A stretch of DNA of 33,487 nt from Streptomyces cahuitamycinicus (GCF_002891435.1 NZ_POUC01000037.1:1-33487), one strand, 5' to 3'. Shown: positions 23,430 through 31,244, counted from the first letter of the stretch. A program made the numbers and translations. Notes: generated by a model from the letters alone, not told the origin.

Positions 23430-24038
23430 GTGCAGTTACTGAACGACCTCACCCTGGCCCGGACCAGCGGAAACGTCATCGAGAAGAGCGGGACGACGTG
23501 TTCCGGAGAAATGTCCAGGTCGACCGCCGCCTCGTGGGAACTACGCCTACCCGGCCAGCCCTCGCTGACGGTACATGACAACCACTGGATGAACGGCGAG
23601 CGCGACCTGGTGCTCCACAAGCCCACGGTGGTCCCCGAGATGCCGTCGGCCCTCTCCAATCTGCACAACAGACTGCGCTCCGGGATCTGCGCCTCTGCAA
23701 GACATGGCGAACTGCGCATCATGGTGTTCCCCACGTACGTCGACGCGCATGGCCGGCCACGGATCAAGAAGTCGCTCACCACCTGGGACCTCGCGAACGC
23801 CGTGGGACTGCACCATCTCAGAGAGCTGACCGCTCGGGAGGGTGTCGGTCTGGAGGCCGCGTTCGACCGACCGGATCTGCCTCCTGTGGACCTGGACGAC
23901 CCACAACACGAGAAGCCCCTCCAGCACGCCCTGCTCTTTCCCGCCACCGATGACGAGACACCGGTGATCGCCTTCGTCCGCTTCCGGATCGTGCCCGTAC
24001 TCCGGCACATCGGCTGGCTGTCGTCGGACAACGACTGA
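23430..24038 (+). CDS. Conserved-looking protein of unknown function
   Basis: A 202-residue protein I do not recognise. GTG 23430 is preferred because GGAGG lies 8 nt upstream; ATG 23415 would overlap that ribosome site. It begins with VQLLNDLTLARTSGN and is a mixed alpha/beta protein with no membrane helix or signal. It has a few regular strands (ELRIMVFPTYVD, PVIAFVRFRIVPVL) and no catalytic-looking cluster. It starts 36 nt after the GmrSD-type gene and ends 15 nt before the BRCT-nuclease gene, all on the same strand. The three probably form one transcript, so it may be an accessory of that module. Codon use is like its neighbours. Domain identity would need profile or structure search. Confidence 0.7.
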   Translation: MQLLNDLTLARTSGNVIEKSGTTCSGEMSRSTAASWELRLPGQPSLTVHDNHWMNGERDLVLHKPTVVPEMPSALSNLHNRLRSGICASARHGELRIMVFPTYVDAHGRPRIKKSLTTWDLANAVGLHHLRELTAREGVGLEAAFDRPDLPPVDLDDPQHEKPLQHALLFPATDDETPVIAFVRFRIVPVLRHIGWLSSDND

Positions 24039-24052
24039 GAGAGGCAGCACCT

Positions 24053-24892
24053 GTGCCAGGACGACCGTGCCGAGGAACTGTTCACAGGCTCAATGGTCAG
24101 ACGATCTGCTTCACAGGCCGTGTTCTGGTCGACGGCGAGTGGAGGGTCAGAGCGCATTGCGCCGAGAGAGCCGAGCAACAGGGCGCTACCCCCAAGACCG
24201 ACTTCTCACACAAGGTCACCCTTGTCGTCTACGGCGATCTGGCGAGCAAGGTCGTGACCGACGATCGTCGCATCTACAGCAGTACGCTCGTGGACGCCGA
24301 GGCCGAGCGCAGCCGTGGACGGCACGTCTGCGTCGTGGACGCGGACGGCTTCTCGGCACTGCTCAGGGGAAGGCCCGCACCGTGCCTGGAGCTGAGAAGA
24401 GCGCGCACGGGACGCGTTCGTCCCGTCGCGGCCGCTACAACCGAAGCACGCGTTCTCGGCGGTCCTCTTCGGGCACGGAGGACCGGCCGACGCGCCTCCG
24501 GCGATCTCACGCTGGACCTGAGCCGTCTCGACGAGGCGACGGCGGCGCACGAGGCGACGGTCGGAGCGCTCATCGAGCACCTGTCCCGCCAGGGCGTCGA
24601 GGCATGTACGAACGCTGCGGGCGCCCCGGAATTCGACGCCGGGTGGTCCCTCGGTGAAGACATCTTCGTCGCCGAGGTCAAGAGCCTCACCGGAGCTCGC
24701 GAGGACCAGCAGATCCGCCTGGGCATCGGACAGATCCTCGACTACACCCACCAGCTCCGGAGCACCTGCCCAAGCGCTGCTGTACGCCCGGTCCTGGTAC
24801 TGGAGAAACGCCCGTCTGCAGTCCGTTGGACCGCACTGGCCGACGGTGTCGGCCTACGACTCACCTGGGCACCCGAATTCGCCGGGATCTGA
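24053..24892 (+). CDS. BRCT domain fused to a PD-(D/E)xK nuclease-like domain
   Basis: A 279-residue protein with two parts. Residues about 12-80 look like a BRCT domain: LNGQTICFTGRVL, then EQQGATPKTDFSHKVTLVVYG, as in the ligase LigA end and other DNA-damage proteins. A basic Ala/Arg linker follows (about 110-150). The C-terminal part has the PD-(D/E)xK order: HEATVGALIEHLSRQGVEA, then EFDAGWSLGEDIFVAEVKSL (D, then ExK, about 192-210). A QIRLGIGQILDY helix follows, like the Q-containing helix of DUF3883/Mrr-type nucleases. GTG 24053 has GAGAGG upstream, 15 nt after the previous stop. The suggested role, recognition of broken or modified DNA followed by cleavage, is inference. Both domains appear intact. 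Confidence 0.72.
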   Translation: MPGRPCRGTVHRLNGQTICFTGRVLVDGEWRVRAHCAERAEQQGATPKTDFSHKVTLVVYGDLASKVVTDDRRIYSSTLVDAEAERSRGRHVCVVDADGFSALLRGRPAPCLELRRARTGRVRPVAAATTEARVLGGPLRARRTGRRASGDLTLDLSRLDEATAAHEATVGALIEHLSRQGVEACTNAAGAPEFDAGWSLGEDIFVAEVKSLTGAREDQQIRLGIGQILDYTHQLRSTCPSAAVRPVLVLEKRPSAVRWTALADGVGLRLTWAPEFAGI

Positions 24893-24923
24893 ACGACCGT
24901 GATGTCCGCGGGGCGTGGCCGGG

Positions 24924-24954
24924 TTGACCCTCGACCTTGTCGAGGGCTCAGGGT
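24924..24954 (+). promoter_or_regulatory. MerR-type promoter with dyad in a 19-bp spacer
   Basis: TTGACC (24924-24929) and CAGGGT (24949-24954) are 19 bp apart, the long spacing typical of MerR-controlled promoters. The spacer holds the perfect inverted repeat CCCTCGAC (24928-24935) / GTCGAGGG (24939-24946) with loop CTT. It sits just before the MerR-type gene, so autoregulation is likely. The expected start is near 24961, next to a GTG at 24962, so that message could be nearly leaderless. Confidence 0.5.
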
Positions 24955-24973
24955 TCCGGGTGTGGAGAACGAC

Positions 24974-26065
24974 ATGCGCAGCATCGGGGAGATGGCCCGG
25001 GACGGCGGACTGAGCGTGAGCGCGCTGCGGTTCTACGACCGGGCCGGTGTGCTGGTCCCCGCCTGGGTGGACCCGGTCAGCGGCTACCGCTGGTACGAGC
25101 CCGGGCAGCTGGAGGAGGCACGGTTGCTGGCCCGGCTGCGCCGGGCGGGCATGCCGCTGGCCGACATCCGGCTCGTACTGGTCGGCTGGGCCGGCTCCGA
25201 CACCGACCTGGTGCGCGGTCTGCTTCAGGCGCACCTGCGCCGTCTCGAGCTGGGGCTGTCCGATGCCCGCGTCGAGTTCTCCACGCTCCGAGCTCTACTC
25301 GACCGCAGGGAGACAGACCCCATGACCTCGCTCCACACCGCCAACACCACCGCCCGGTTGTCCGTCCTCGCGCCGGAGCTGGGCGCCGCGCTGGACGCCG
25401 TCCGTTTCGCGGCCGGTACCGACGCGGAGCTGCCGATGCTCGGCGGTGTCCTGTTCGACGTCGAGGGCGACGGCCTTCACCTCGTGGCCACCGACCGCTA
25501 CCGGATGGCCGTCGCACAGACGCCCACGACCGGGCACGGCGGACCCCGGACGCAGGTCGTCGTGCCTCTTCCGCTCGTCGACTCGATGCGGGCGCTGCTG
25601 ACGGGCGAGGAGCCTGTCCGACTCGCGGTGGACGGTGACCGCGTGACGCTGGAGACCGGCGACCGGCAGACGGCCGGCCGGAGCCTCGGCCACGAGTTCC
25701 CCGACTACCGCCGTCTCGTCGACCTCCCGGCCGGTCGCCGGGCCCACGTCGATACGGCGGCCTTCCGTCAGGCTCTGGAGACCGGCCCGGTACGGGTGAG
25801 CGAGACACGTGAGCAGGACGCCGAGCCGCATGACCTCAGTGTGCTCAAGGTGGCGGAGAACGGGTCCGTGATCGTGTGCGACGACGGGGACGACGACCCG
25901 GACAACGTGGCCGTCAACCGCGAGTTCCTGCTGGACGCGCTCGCCGCCGGGGCCCGGGACGAGCTGATCCTCGAACTGGGCGCGCCCACGGCGCCGCTCG
26001 CGATCCGCCGGCCTGACGACGAAGGCGCCGTCTCGCTCCTCATGCCGGTCCGGCTGGAGAACTAG
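24974..26065 (+). CDS. MerR-family regulator fused to a DNA polymerase III beta (sliding clamp)-like domain
   Basis: A 363-residue fusion. Residues 1-70 are a MerR winged HTH: SIGEMARDGGLSVSALRFYD, then GYRWYEPGQLEEARLLARLR, followed by the usual dimerisation helix to about 112. From residue 115 the chain matches beta-clamp domains two and three: ALDAVRFAAGTDAELPMLGG, LHLVATDRYRMAVAQ, GHEFPDYRRLVDLP, VNREFLLDALAAG and the C-terminal MPVRL. Clamp domain one is absent. Proteins of this architecture are known from actinobacteria, but their effector is not established. ATG 24974 has GGAG at 6 nt; GTG 24962 is an alternative. Its position after a run of nuclease genes, and its own MerR-type promoter, suggest a sensor of DNA or nucleotide state; that is inference. 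Confidence 0.82.
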   Translation: MRSIGEMARDGGLSVSALRFYDRAGVLVPAWVDPVSGYRWYEPGQLEEARLLARLRRAGMPLADIRLVLVGWAGSDTDLVRGLLQAHLRRLELGLSDARVEFSTLRALLDRRETDPMTSLHTANTTARLSVLAPELGAALDAVRFAAGTDAELPMLGGVLFDVEGDGLHLVATDRYRMAVAQTPTTGHGGPRTQVVVPLPLVDSMRALLTGEEPVRLAVDGDRVTLETGDRQTAGRSLGHEFPDYRRLVDLPAGRRAHVDTAAFRQALETGPVRVSETREQDAEPHDLSVLKVAENGSVIVCDDGDDDPDNVAVNREFLLDALAAGARDELILELGAPTAPLAIRRPDDEGAVSLLMPVRLEN

Positions 26066-26093
26066 GCCGCGCAGAGGGCCGGTTGGCTTCTGC

Positions 26094-26456
26094 CTACCGC
26101 CGCTCGCCTCGACCGCGCGGCGGGGCCGAGGGCACCTCGTGCCGTACGAGTGACCTGGCGATGGGTTCGCCGCTGCGCCGGGCGTACGTCATCCGTTCGC
26201 GGACCTCCCCCAGGGTGCGGGGACGATAGCCGGGACCGCCACAACAGCCCTTGTGGAAGCGGACGCCGGCGTGCAGCAGGACGGACAGCGTCCGCCAGGC
26301 CGCGGTGTCCCGTCGGCGGGGTGCGGCGAAGGCGGAGCCCACGTGGATCAGCGGCTGCGCGCAGCGAGGACAGACCCGCTCCCTGTCCCTGTCGTAGGGC
26401 TGCTTGTACGAGGCCCGGCAGGGCAGGCAGACGTAGGAGGTCTTCGCGTGGGCCAT
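26094..26456 (-). CDS. Small zinc-ribbon protein of unknown function
   Basis: A 120-residue basic protein with two CxxC pairs near the start, YVCLPC and RVCPRC, forming a zinc ribbon. A further CC pair lies in HKGCCGGPGYRPRTLGEVRE. The sequence is of a type common in Streptomyces genomes, sometimes misannotated as a deoxyxylulose-phosphate synthase; nothing supports that activity. The start is ATG 26456. It converges with the MerR-clamp gene with only 28 bp between stops. It stands downstream of the CoiA/CCA-like gene on the same strand, about 200 bp away. That 197-bp gap contains an open tail encoding GKVRQISLSTGSDE (near 26518-26600) with no proper start; I do not call it a gene. Confidence 0.7.
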   Translation of the reverse strand: MAHAKTSYVCLPCRASYKQPYDRDRERVCPRCAQPLIHVGSAFAAPRRRDTAAWRTLSVLLHAGVRFHKGCCGGPGYRPRTLGEVRERMTYARRSGEPIARSLVRHEVPSAPPRGRGERR

Positions 26457-26653
26457 GCCAGCAGGATAGGCGCCGCCCCGGGGGAACTCGAAGGGATTTT
26501 CGGCACGGTGAGTGTCACTAGGTCAGCTCGCCGGACGCGCTGGGTTCGTCGGATCCCGTGGAGAGCGAGATCTGCCTGACCTTGCCGGTGTAGTCGCCCA
26601 CGGCTCCGTCCTCGGTCGATCCGTCGGTCTGTCGGTAGGCGGGCCGACCGGAG

Positions 26654-27670
26654 TCAGTGGGCCTGCCGGGCTCGCCATTCCAGCAGCGCGTCCCTGGCCG
26701 TCTCGAAATCCATCGGGCCCTTCTCGATGCGGAGGTTCCGCAGGTACTCATAGGCTCGTCCGAGTTCGGCCCCGGGACGGATGCCGAGAATCTCCATGAT
26801 CTGGTGGCCGTTGAGGTCCGGGCGGGCGGCCTGCCGTGCGTCCTCGACCGCCAGGCGCTCGATGCGCTCTTCCAGGGAGTCGTAAGCACGGGCGAGCGCA
26901 TGCGCCTTGCGTCGGTCACGCGTGGTGCAGTCGGCACGGATGAGTTTGTGCAGCCGGCCGAGCAGCGGGCCGGCGTCGCGGACGTAGCGGCGCACGGCGG
27001 GGTCGGTCCACTTCTCGTCGATGTAGCCGTGGAACCGGAGATGCAGCTCCACCAGTCTGACGACGTCCGCGACCAGTTGCTCCGGACAGGCCAGGAAACG
27101 CAGTCGCTTGCGGGCCATCTTGGCGCCCACCACCTCGTGGTGGTGAAAGGAGACCTGACCGTTGCGTCCGGTCCGGCGTGTGCGTGGCGTACCGATGTCG
27201 TGGAGCAACGCTGCCCACCTCAGGGTGAGGTCGGGTCCTTCTGTTTCCAGGGCGATGGCCTGGTCCAGGACGGTCAGTGTGTGCTCGTAGATGTCCTTGT
27301 GCCGGTGGTGCCCGGCGCTCTCGAACCGCAGGGCCGGCAGCTCCGGCAGGACGTGTTCGGCGAGTCCGGTGTCGACCAACAGGCGCAGACCGGTTCCGGG
27401 CCTGGTCGCGAGCAGGAGGGCGGTGAGCTCCTCTCGCACTTGTTCGGCGGGGATCTCGGTGACATGTCGCGCCATCGCGCTCATCGCGTCCCTCAGCTCC
27501 GGCACCGGTTCAAAGCCGATTCGGGCTGCACAGCGCACCACGCGAAGCATCAGCGGCGGGTCGTTGACGATCGACGCCGTGGGTGCGCGCGGGGTGCGCA
27601 GTACGCGCCGCTCCAGGTCCTGAAGGCCACCGAAGGGATCCGTCAGGGTCACGTGCGACAGCCCGAGGGA
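26654..27670 (-). pseudogene. CCA-adding-enzyme-like gene, C-terminal half (after frameshift)
   Basis: The second half of a frameshifted gene. From about 27665 this frame supplies LTDPFGGLQDLERRVLRTP and PPLMLRVVRCAARIGFEP, the end of the poly(A)-polymerase/CCA head-neck region. An HD-type phosphohydrolase follows with LRWAALLHDIGTPRTRR and VSFHHHEVVGAKMARKRL. The helical tail has PDLNGHQIMEILGIRPG, as in actinobacterial CCA tRNA nucleotidyltransferases. In the normal enzyme the join is DFTINA...DPFGGL without a break; here the two halves are one base out of register. Upstream codons in this frame (to 27802) are not homologous. Alone it lacks nucleotidyl transfer residues. It reads through cleanly to stop 26654, so the break is recent, a sequencing error, or bypassed. 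Confidence 0.7.
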
Positions 27671-28949
27671 TGGCGTCGATGGTGAAGTCCCCGCGCCGCA
27701 GGTACGCCTCCAACGCCTTCTCGTGTTCCGCACGCCGCGACCTGGGAGGACGATGGTGCGAGGGTGACGGACGTGCGTTGATCCGCAGGGTGTAGATGTC
27801 ACCGTCCCACCGCTTGCGCAGGCTCACGACACCGGGTGCGTCGTCTCGGTGGACACGGACCTCGTCACCCCAGCCGTGGAGGATCTGTCGTACACGTCGC
27901 ACGTCGGAGTCCGTGACGAAGTCGAGTTCGTGCCCGGCGCCGCCCTCCAGCGCCTGGCGCACCGAGGCGCCGACCAGTGTGAGGGAGAGCCCCGCGGTCG
28001 TGAAGCGGTGCAGGAGGTCGTCGACGACCGGCGGGAGCGCAGCCCGTGCCGCCTGCGCCCGGGGATCGGCAGGTTCATCGTGTGCGGGCCCGGCCGTCTC
28101 GAGTGACCGGGGGTCAGCGGTCGGCGGCTGCTGTTCCCGCCCTCGCGATTCGACCCGGCCGGTTGCCTGTCGGTGCGGTTGAGACGCCGGCGTCTCGGCC
28201 CCCACCGCTCTCTTGAGACGCAGGACGTCGCCGTCCGGGACCGCTTCGAGTGACGGCGTCACGAGTCCGAGGTCGCTGAGGCGGCACCGTGCGAGAGTCG
28301 TCCACTGAACGGTGTGATCAGGCGACTGCGTACCGATCGACACCTCTCGCGTGCCGTCACGCGTCTCGCACCGGAAACGCAGAGCGTATCCGGCGGCCTG
28401 CACCTCGTAGGGGGAGAGTTCGCTTTCCGGCCCGTACGTGCGGATCACCGGGCTCTTGGCCGGCGTGGCTTCGAGCCTCCTTCCGTCGTCCTTCCACTGG
28501 GAGAAGGAGCGCCGGGCCATCTGCACATGCAGAAGGCGGCACCGTCCTTTCCGGCCGAAGCGGATCTCGATCGAGTCACTGCGGGCGTGGGCCTGCTGGA
28601 CGTACGCGACCGTGACGTTCTTCTGGCCCTGCCCGCGCAGCCAGTGGACGAGGGCCTCTCCGATGTACAGGTGGTCCGCGCTGCTCTCTCCCACGGCGGT
28701 GCGGCGGCACCGTACGGGCGGGCGGTGGGCGAAGTGGGATTTCCTGTCACCGCAGGCGCGCAGGGTCAGCACCTGGCCGCAGCCTCCGAGGAGGACACCG
28801 CAGCTGAACGCGTCGGCGCCGCGCAGTTGCCTCAGACGCTGCGCGTCCTCTTTCTCGTAGGGAAGGAAGACCGGCTGATGCCCCTGGGATCCGCCCAGGA
28901 CGGCGGTCTGTACCTTGCGGTTGTCCTCTTCGGTCACGGCCGAGGCCAT
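27510..28949 (-). pseudogene. CoiA-like domain fused to nucleotidyltransferase domain of a CCA-adding-enzyme-like protein (frameshifted)
   Basis: The first half of the same gene, ATG 28949 (or GTG 28955 after GAGGG). Residues about 20-110 resemble competence protein CoiA: GADAFSCGVLL, then CGDRKSHFAH, a C...C pair and ADHLYIGEALVHWLRGQGQK. Beyond lie strands of the CoiA nuclease-like part and a Gln/Pro linker. From about 310 comes a polymerase-beta-type nucleotidyltransferase: LTLVGASVRQALEGG and HELDFVTDSDVRRVRQIL, then RRGDFTIDAI. The usual GGSVRD and DLD metal motif are changed to GASVRQ and ELD, so activity may be altered. At 27665-27671 homology leaves the frame; the last 50 or so codons to stop 27510 are nonsense. 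It lies 70 nt after the 419-residue gene, probably on one transcript. Confidence 0.7.
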
Positions 28950-29025
28950 CTTCACGCACCCTCATGTCTCACGCGAAATGTCAGTGGCGTCCACGCGCTG
29001 TCCGAGCGTGGCTGACGTTCAGCGC

Positions 29026-30285
29026 TCACTCAGCATCGCTCGCTGCCTGCTCCTCGCCCCCGCGCAGACGACGTGCTCGCTCGGCGATCCCGTCGGCGAG
29101 TCTGCCCTTGACCGAGCCGGCGCGGTCGAGGGTCAGCTTGCCGCGGCTTCGAGCGGCATCGACGCCCTTCGCGCCCGTCTCGAGCGCCTTGTCCCTCACG
29201 TCGGTGGCCGCTTCCACCCATCGTCTCGCCTCCGACGACCGGCGGCCGGACTCGATGCCGAGCCGCTCGTGGAAGTCATGGACGCCGATGGCCATCTGGT
29301 TGCTCGACTGGACCACAGCCGGGGACTTGGCCGGATGCAGCAGCACCTTTGCGTTGGCCGTGCCGGCGACCGCGTCCATCCGCGCCACCAGACGCCCGGT
29401 ACTCCGCGAGATGAGTTCCCGCCGGTCCTGCCGGGCGGCCTTCAGTCCGAGGCGGTGACCGTCCAGTTCGTCCGGGGACGCGTCCAGCACCCGGTCGAGT
29501 TCGAGCACGGCGATCGCGTCCTGCAACTGGAAGCAGCGAGCCAGAACCGCGAGCCACTCCCGAACCGGCGCCTCGGCTTCCCTGACCGTCGCGGCGAGAT
29601 CACCGATCTTGGACTGCCGCTCCATCTTCTCCGCGATCGCGTCGAGTTGACGCAAGGCGTACACCTGGGTCTCCGCGATCGCCGTCGGTGCGTCCTGCAC
29701 CTTCGACCACATGGTCTCGTCGACCCTGCCCCGCTGCTCGCGGATGGTCATGGTCTCCTCGATGACGAAGCCCACTCCGATCATGCGGGACAGCACGGTG
29801 TCCTTCTGGGCGCGCAACACGTCGTCGACCTTCGCGTCGATCGCGGCGAGGTAGTCGGTGATCTCGTCCATGCTCTGCTGCATCGCCACCTGCGACATGA
29901 GCTTCGCGGCATTGGCGAGAGCAGCCGGGTTGGTCAGGAACGACCGCGGCCCCTTCACGAACTCCACGAATCCCCTGATCTGGCCCTTCTGCCCCTTCAC
30001 CACACCCGTGCCGAAACCGGTCTTCGAGCTCTCCCTCAACCCGTACTTCTTCACGAGCTGCGCCGACTTCGGAGTCAGCTTTACCCAGCGACCGGAGTTC
30101 TCGGCGATCTCCGAACCAGCCTGCGCGACTGCGGCACCGGCACCGAAGACGGACTTGAGCCATTGCGGTCCGAGATCCTTCGACGACGACAGTCCCTCCG
30201 AGATGAGGAAGCGGTCGACATCCGCCGCGTTCCCGATGACCATCAGCCCGTCATCGTCACTGATCAGCTGGATCTCGCTGTCCAT
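29026..30285 (-). CDS. Helical protein of unknown function, upstream of the CoiA/CCA-like gene
   Basis: A 419-residue protein I cannot assign to a characterised family. It starts with DSEIQLISDDDGLMVIGNAA, a small strand-rich segment, then EIAENSGRWVKLTPKSAQLV and KGQIRGFVEFVKGP. From about 120 on it is almost wholly helical, with MDEITDYLAAIDAKVDDVLR as a coiled-coil-like run. The C-terminal 80 residues are highly charged (Arg/Lys/Glu). There are no cysteine clusters and no clear membrane span, although FLTNPAALANAAKLMSQ is mildly hydrophobic. ATG 30285 has AGGAG 7 nt upstream; frames opening farther up lie in the hairpin-rich leader. It is the first gene of a two-gene unit with the CoiA/nucleotidyltransferase gene, and its promoter resembles that of drmA. 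Confidence 0.72.
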   Translation of the reverse strand: MDSEIQLISDDDGLMVIGNAADVDRFLISEGLSSSKDLGPQWLKSVFGAGAAVAQAGSEIAENSGRWVKLTPKSAQLVKKYGLRESSKTGFGTGVVKGQKGQIRGFVEFVKGPRSFLTNPAALANAAKLMSQVAMQQSMDEITDYLAAIDAKVDDVLRAQKDTVLSRMIGVGFVIEETMTIREQRGRVDETMWSKVQDAPTAIAETQVYALRQLDAIAEKMERQSKIGDLAATVREAEAPVREWLAVLARCFQLQDAIAVLELDRVLDASPDELDGHRLGLKAARQDRRELISRSTGRLVARMDAVAGTANAKVLLHPAKSPAVVQSSNQMAIGVHDFHERLGIESGRRSSEARRWVEAATDVRDKALETGAKGVDAARSRGKLTLDRAGSVKGRLADGIAERARRLRGGEEQAASDAE

Positions 30286-30672
30286 TGCCCGCTCCTGAAG
30301 TCGCTTCTCGCAGCTGTGGGTGGTCGGGGTGCGCCCGGCGATCGCCGGGCGGGGCCGAGGTCTTGCGATGACGGGAGCGAGGTGCCGGCCCCGGGCAGCG
30401 CCGGAGCGCGCATCCTCCCGCACGGACGTGGAGTCGACGTCCGTGCCTGGCGCCATGTCGTCATGGCTCGGGCCGGGTTCGAGCCGGCTCGTCGTCGGGT
30501 CGGCGACAACTCGGGCCGACCGTGCTTTCCTGGCCTGCCACGTCGTGGCAGCTGACCGCCGGTGTCATCGCTGCGGAACCGGAAGCGCACATGCTGGTTG
30601 GCCGCGCCCATCCGTTCACTCATCCCCCCGCCACGCACGCCTGCCCGCCGAGAGGGCGGGCGGCAGTTGATC
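30286..30672 (-). other. Long hairpin-rich 5' leader (predicted) of the 419-residue gene
   Basis: No gene is convincing between 30286 and 30799. If transcription starts near 30672 as the promoter suggests, the leader is about 387 nt and holds four near-perfect inverted repeats. In order of transcription these are CTGCCAC/GTGGCAG (30535-30551, 3-nt loop), an 8-bp stem with 7-nt loop GTTCGAG-type (30469-30491), a perfect 10-bp stem GCACGGACGT/ACGTCCGTGC with 7-nt loop (30420-30446), and an 18-bp palindrome around CGATCG (30333-30350). It could be a structured leader, a separate small RNA or protein operators. Confidence 0.4.
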
Positions 30673-30678
30673 GCCCTC

Positions 30679-30707
30679 AGTATGAGACCCATGCACTCAG
30701 TTCACAA
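30679..30707 (-). promoter_or_regulatory. Predicted promoter of the 419-residue gene with shared element (site D, 30692-30706)
   Basis: On the minus strand TTGTGA (30707-30702) and CATACT (30684-30679) are 17 bp apart. Read this way, site D is TGTGAACTGAGT followed by four bases and GGGTCT, the same two blocks at the same spacing as in the drmA promoter. Directly to the right is the perfect palindrome GAACATGTTC (30711-30720). Confidence 0.5.
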
Positions 30708-30759
30708 GGGGAACATGTTCACTTCGCGCATTCGGGACGCGCTCACACCGACGGTGGCG

Positions 30760-30765
30760 TAGGTT
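30760..30765 (+). promoter_or_regulatory. Possible -10 of the 122-residue protein gene
   Basis: TAGGTT stands about 35 nt before ATG 30800. No good -35 is seen at normal distance (GACGCG), which could mean activator dependence. Site D lies about 55 bp further upstream. Confidence 0.3.
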
Positions 30766-30799
30766 CGGCGGTCGTCGGGATCCGAGGTCGGGAGGGCAC

Positions 30800-31168
30800 A
30801 TGCAGAAGGGCACGCTGGAGTACGAGCAGGCTCTGGACGCCGTGATCGAGATCCTGCGTTCACGGGCACGCCAGGGCGCGGCGCCCCTTTCGTACGGCGA
30901 CCTGAGCAGTGAACTGGCACGGCTCGGTCATCACGTCCCCGCCCACGAGGGCCCCATGCCCTACCTGTTGGAGGACGCCTCCGTCCGGGAGAGCCCGGAC
31001 GGGTCGCTGCCCCTGCTGTCGGCACTCGTGGTGCTGAAGGACAGCGGCTGGCCGTCCGGCGGCTTCTTCAAGCTGGCCCGGCGGTCGCCGTACGGACGCT
31101 CGGGTGACGACGCGCTGCTGTGGACGCGGGAAATCAAGGCGCTAGCGGAACACTACGTAGGCCGCTGA
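30800..31168 (+). CDS. Small protein of unknown function
   Basis: A 122-residue soluble protein. The N-terminal helix EYEQALDAVIEILRSRARQG precedes LSYGDLSSELARLGH, which resembles a winged-helix or alkyltransferase-like DNA-binding start. It then has PLLSALVVLKDSGWPSGGFF, a motif I associate with small proteins found near restriction genes, though I cannot name a family. ATG 30800 has GGGAGG 6 nt upstream. The gene is divergent from the 419-residue gene and lies 88 bp before the HNH endonuclease gene on the same strand. A DNA-binding or accessory role is possible but not shown. Confidence 0.68.
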   Translation: MQKGTLEYEQALDAVIEILRSRARQGAAPLSYGDLSSELARLGHHVPAHEGPMPYLLEDASVRESPDGSLPLLSALVVLKDSGWPSGGFFKLARRSPYGRSGDDALLWTREIKALAEHYVGR

Positions 31169-31244
31169 CACTCGTTTCGCCGACGCTCCATGCCGTCCCG
31201 GCGGGCCAGACGGCGGCCCCTGTGGCCAGGTCGGCAGAAGTCCT

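Noticed and set aside
26518..26640. Open tail with GKVRQISLSTGSDE after the CCA-like gene
   Set aside because: Too short, with only a GTG and no ribosome site. It may be a relic, but nothing identifies it.
30472..30488. T-arm-like hairpin (5-bp stem, loop GTTCGAG) suggesting a tRNA or attachment site
   Set aside because: The loop is shifted relative to TTCGANN, and no matching acceptor stem, anticodon arm or D arm could be found around it.
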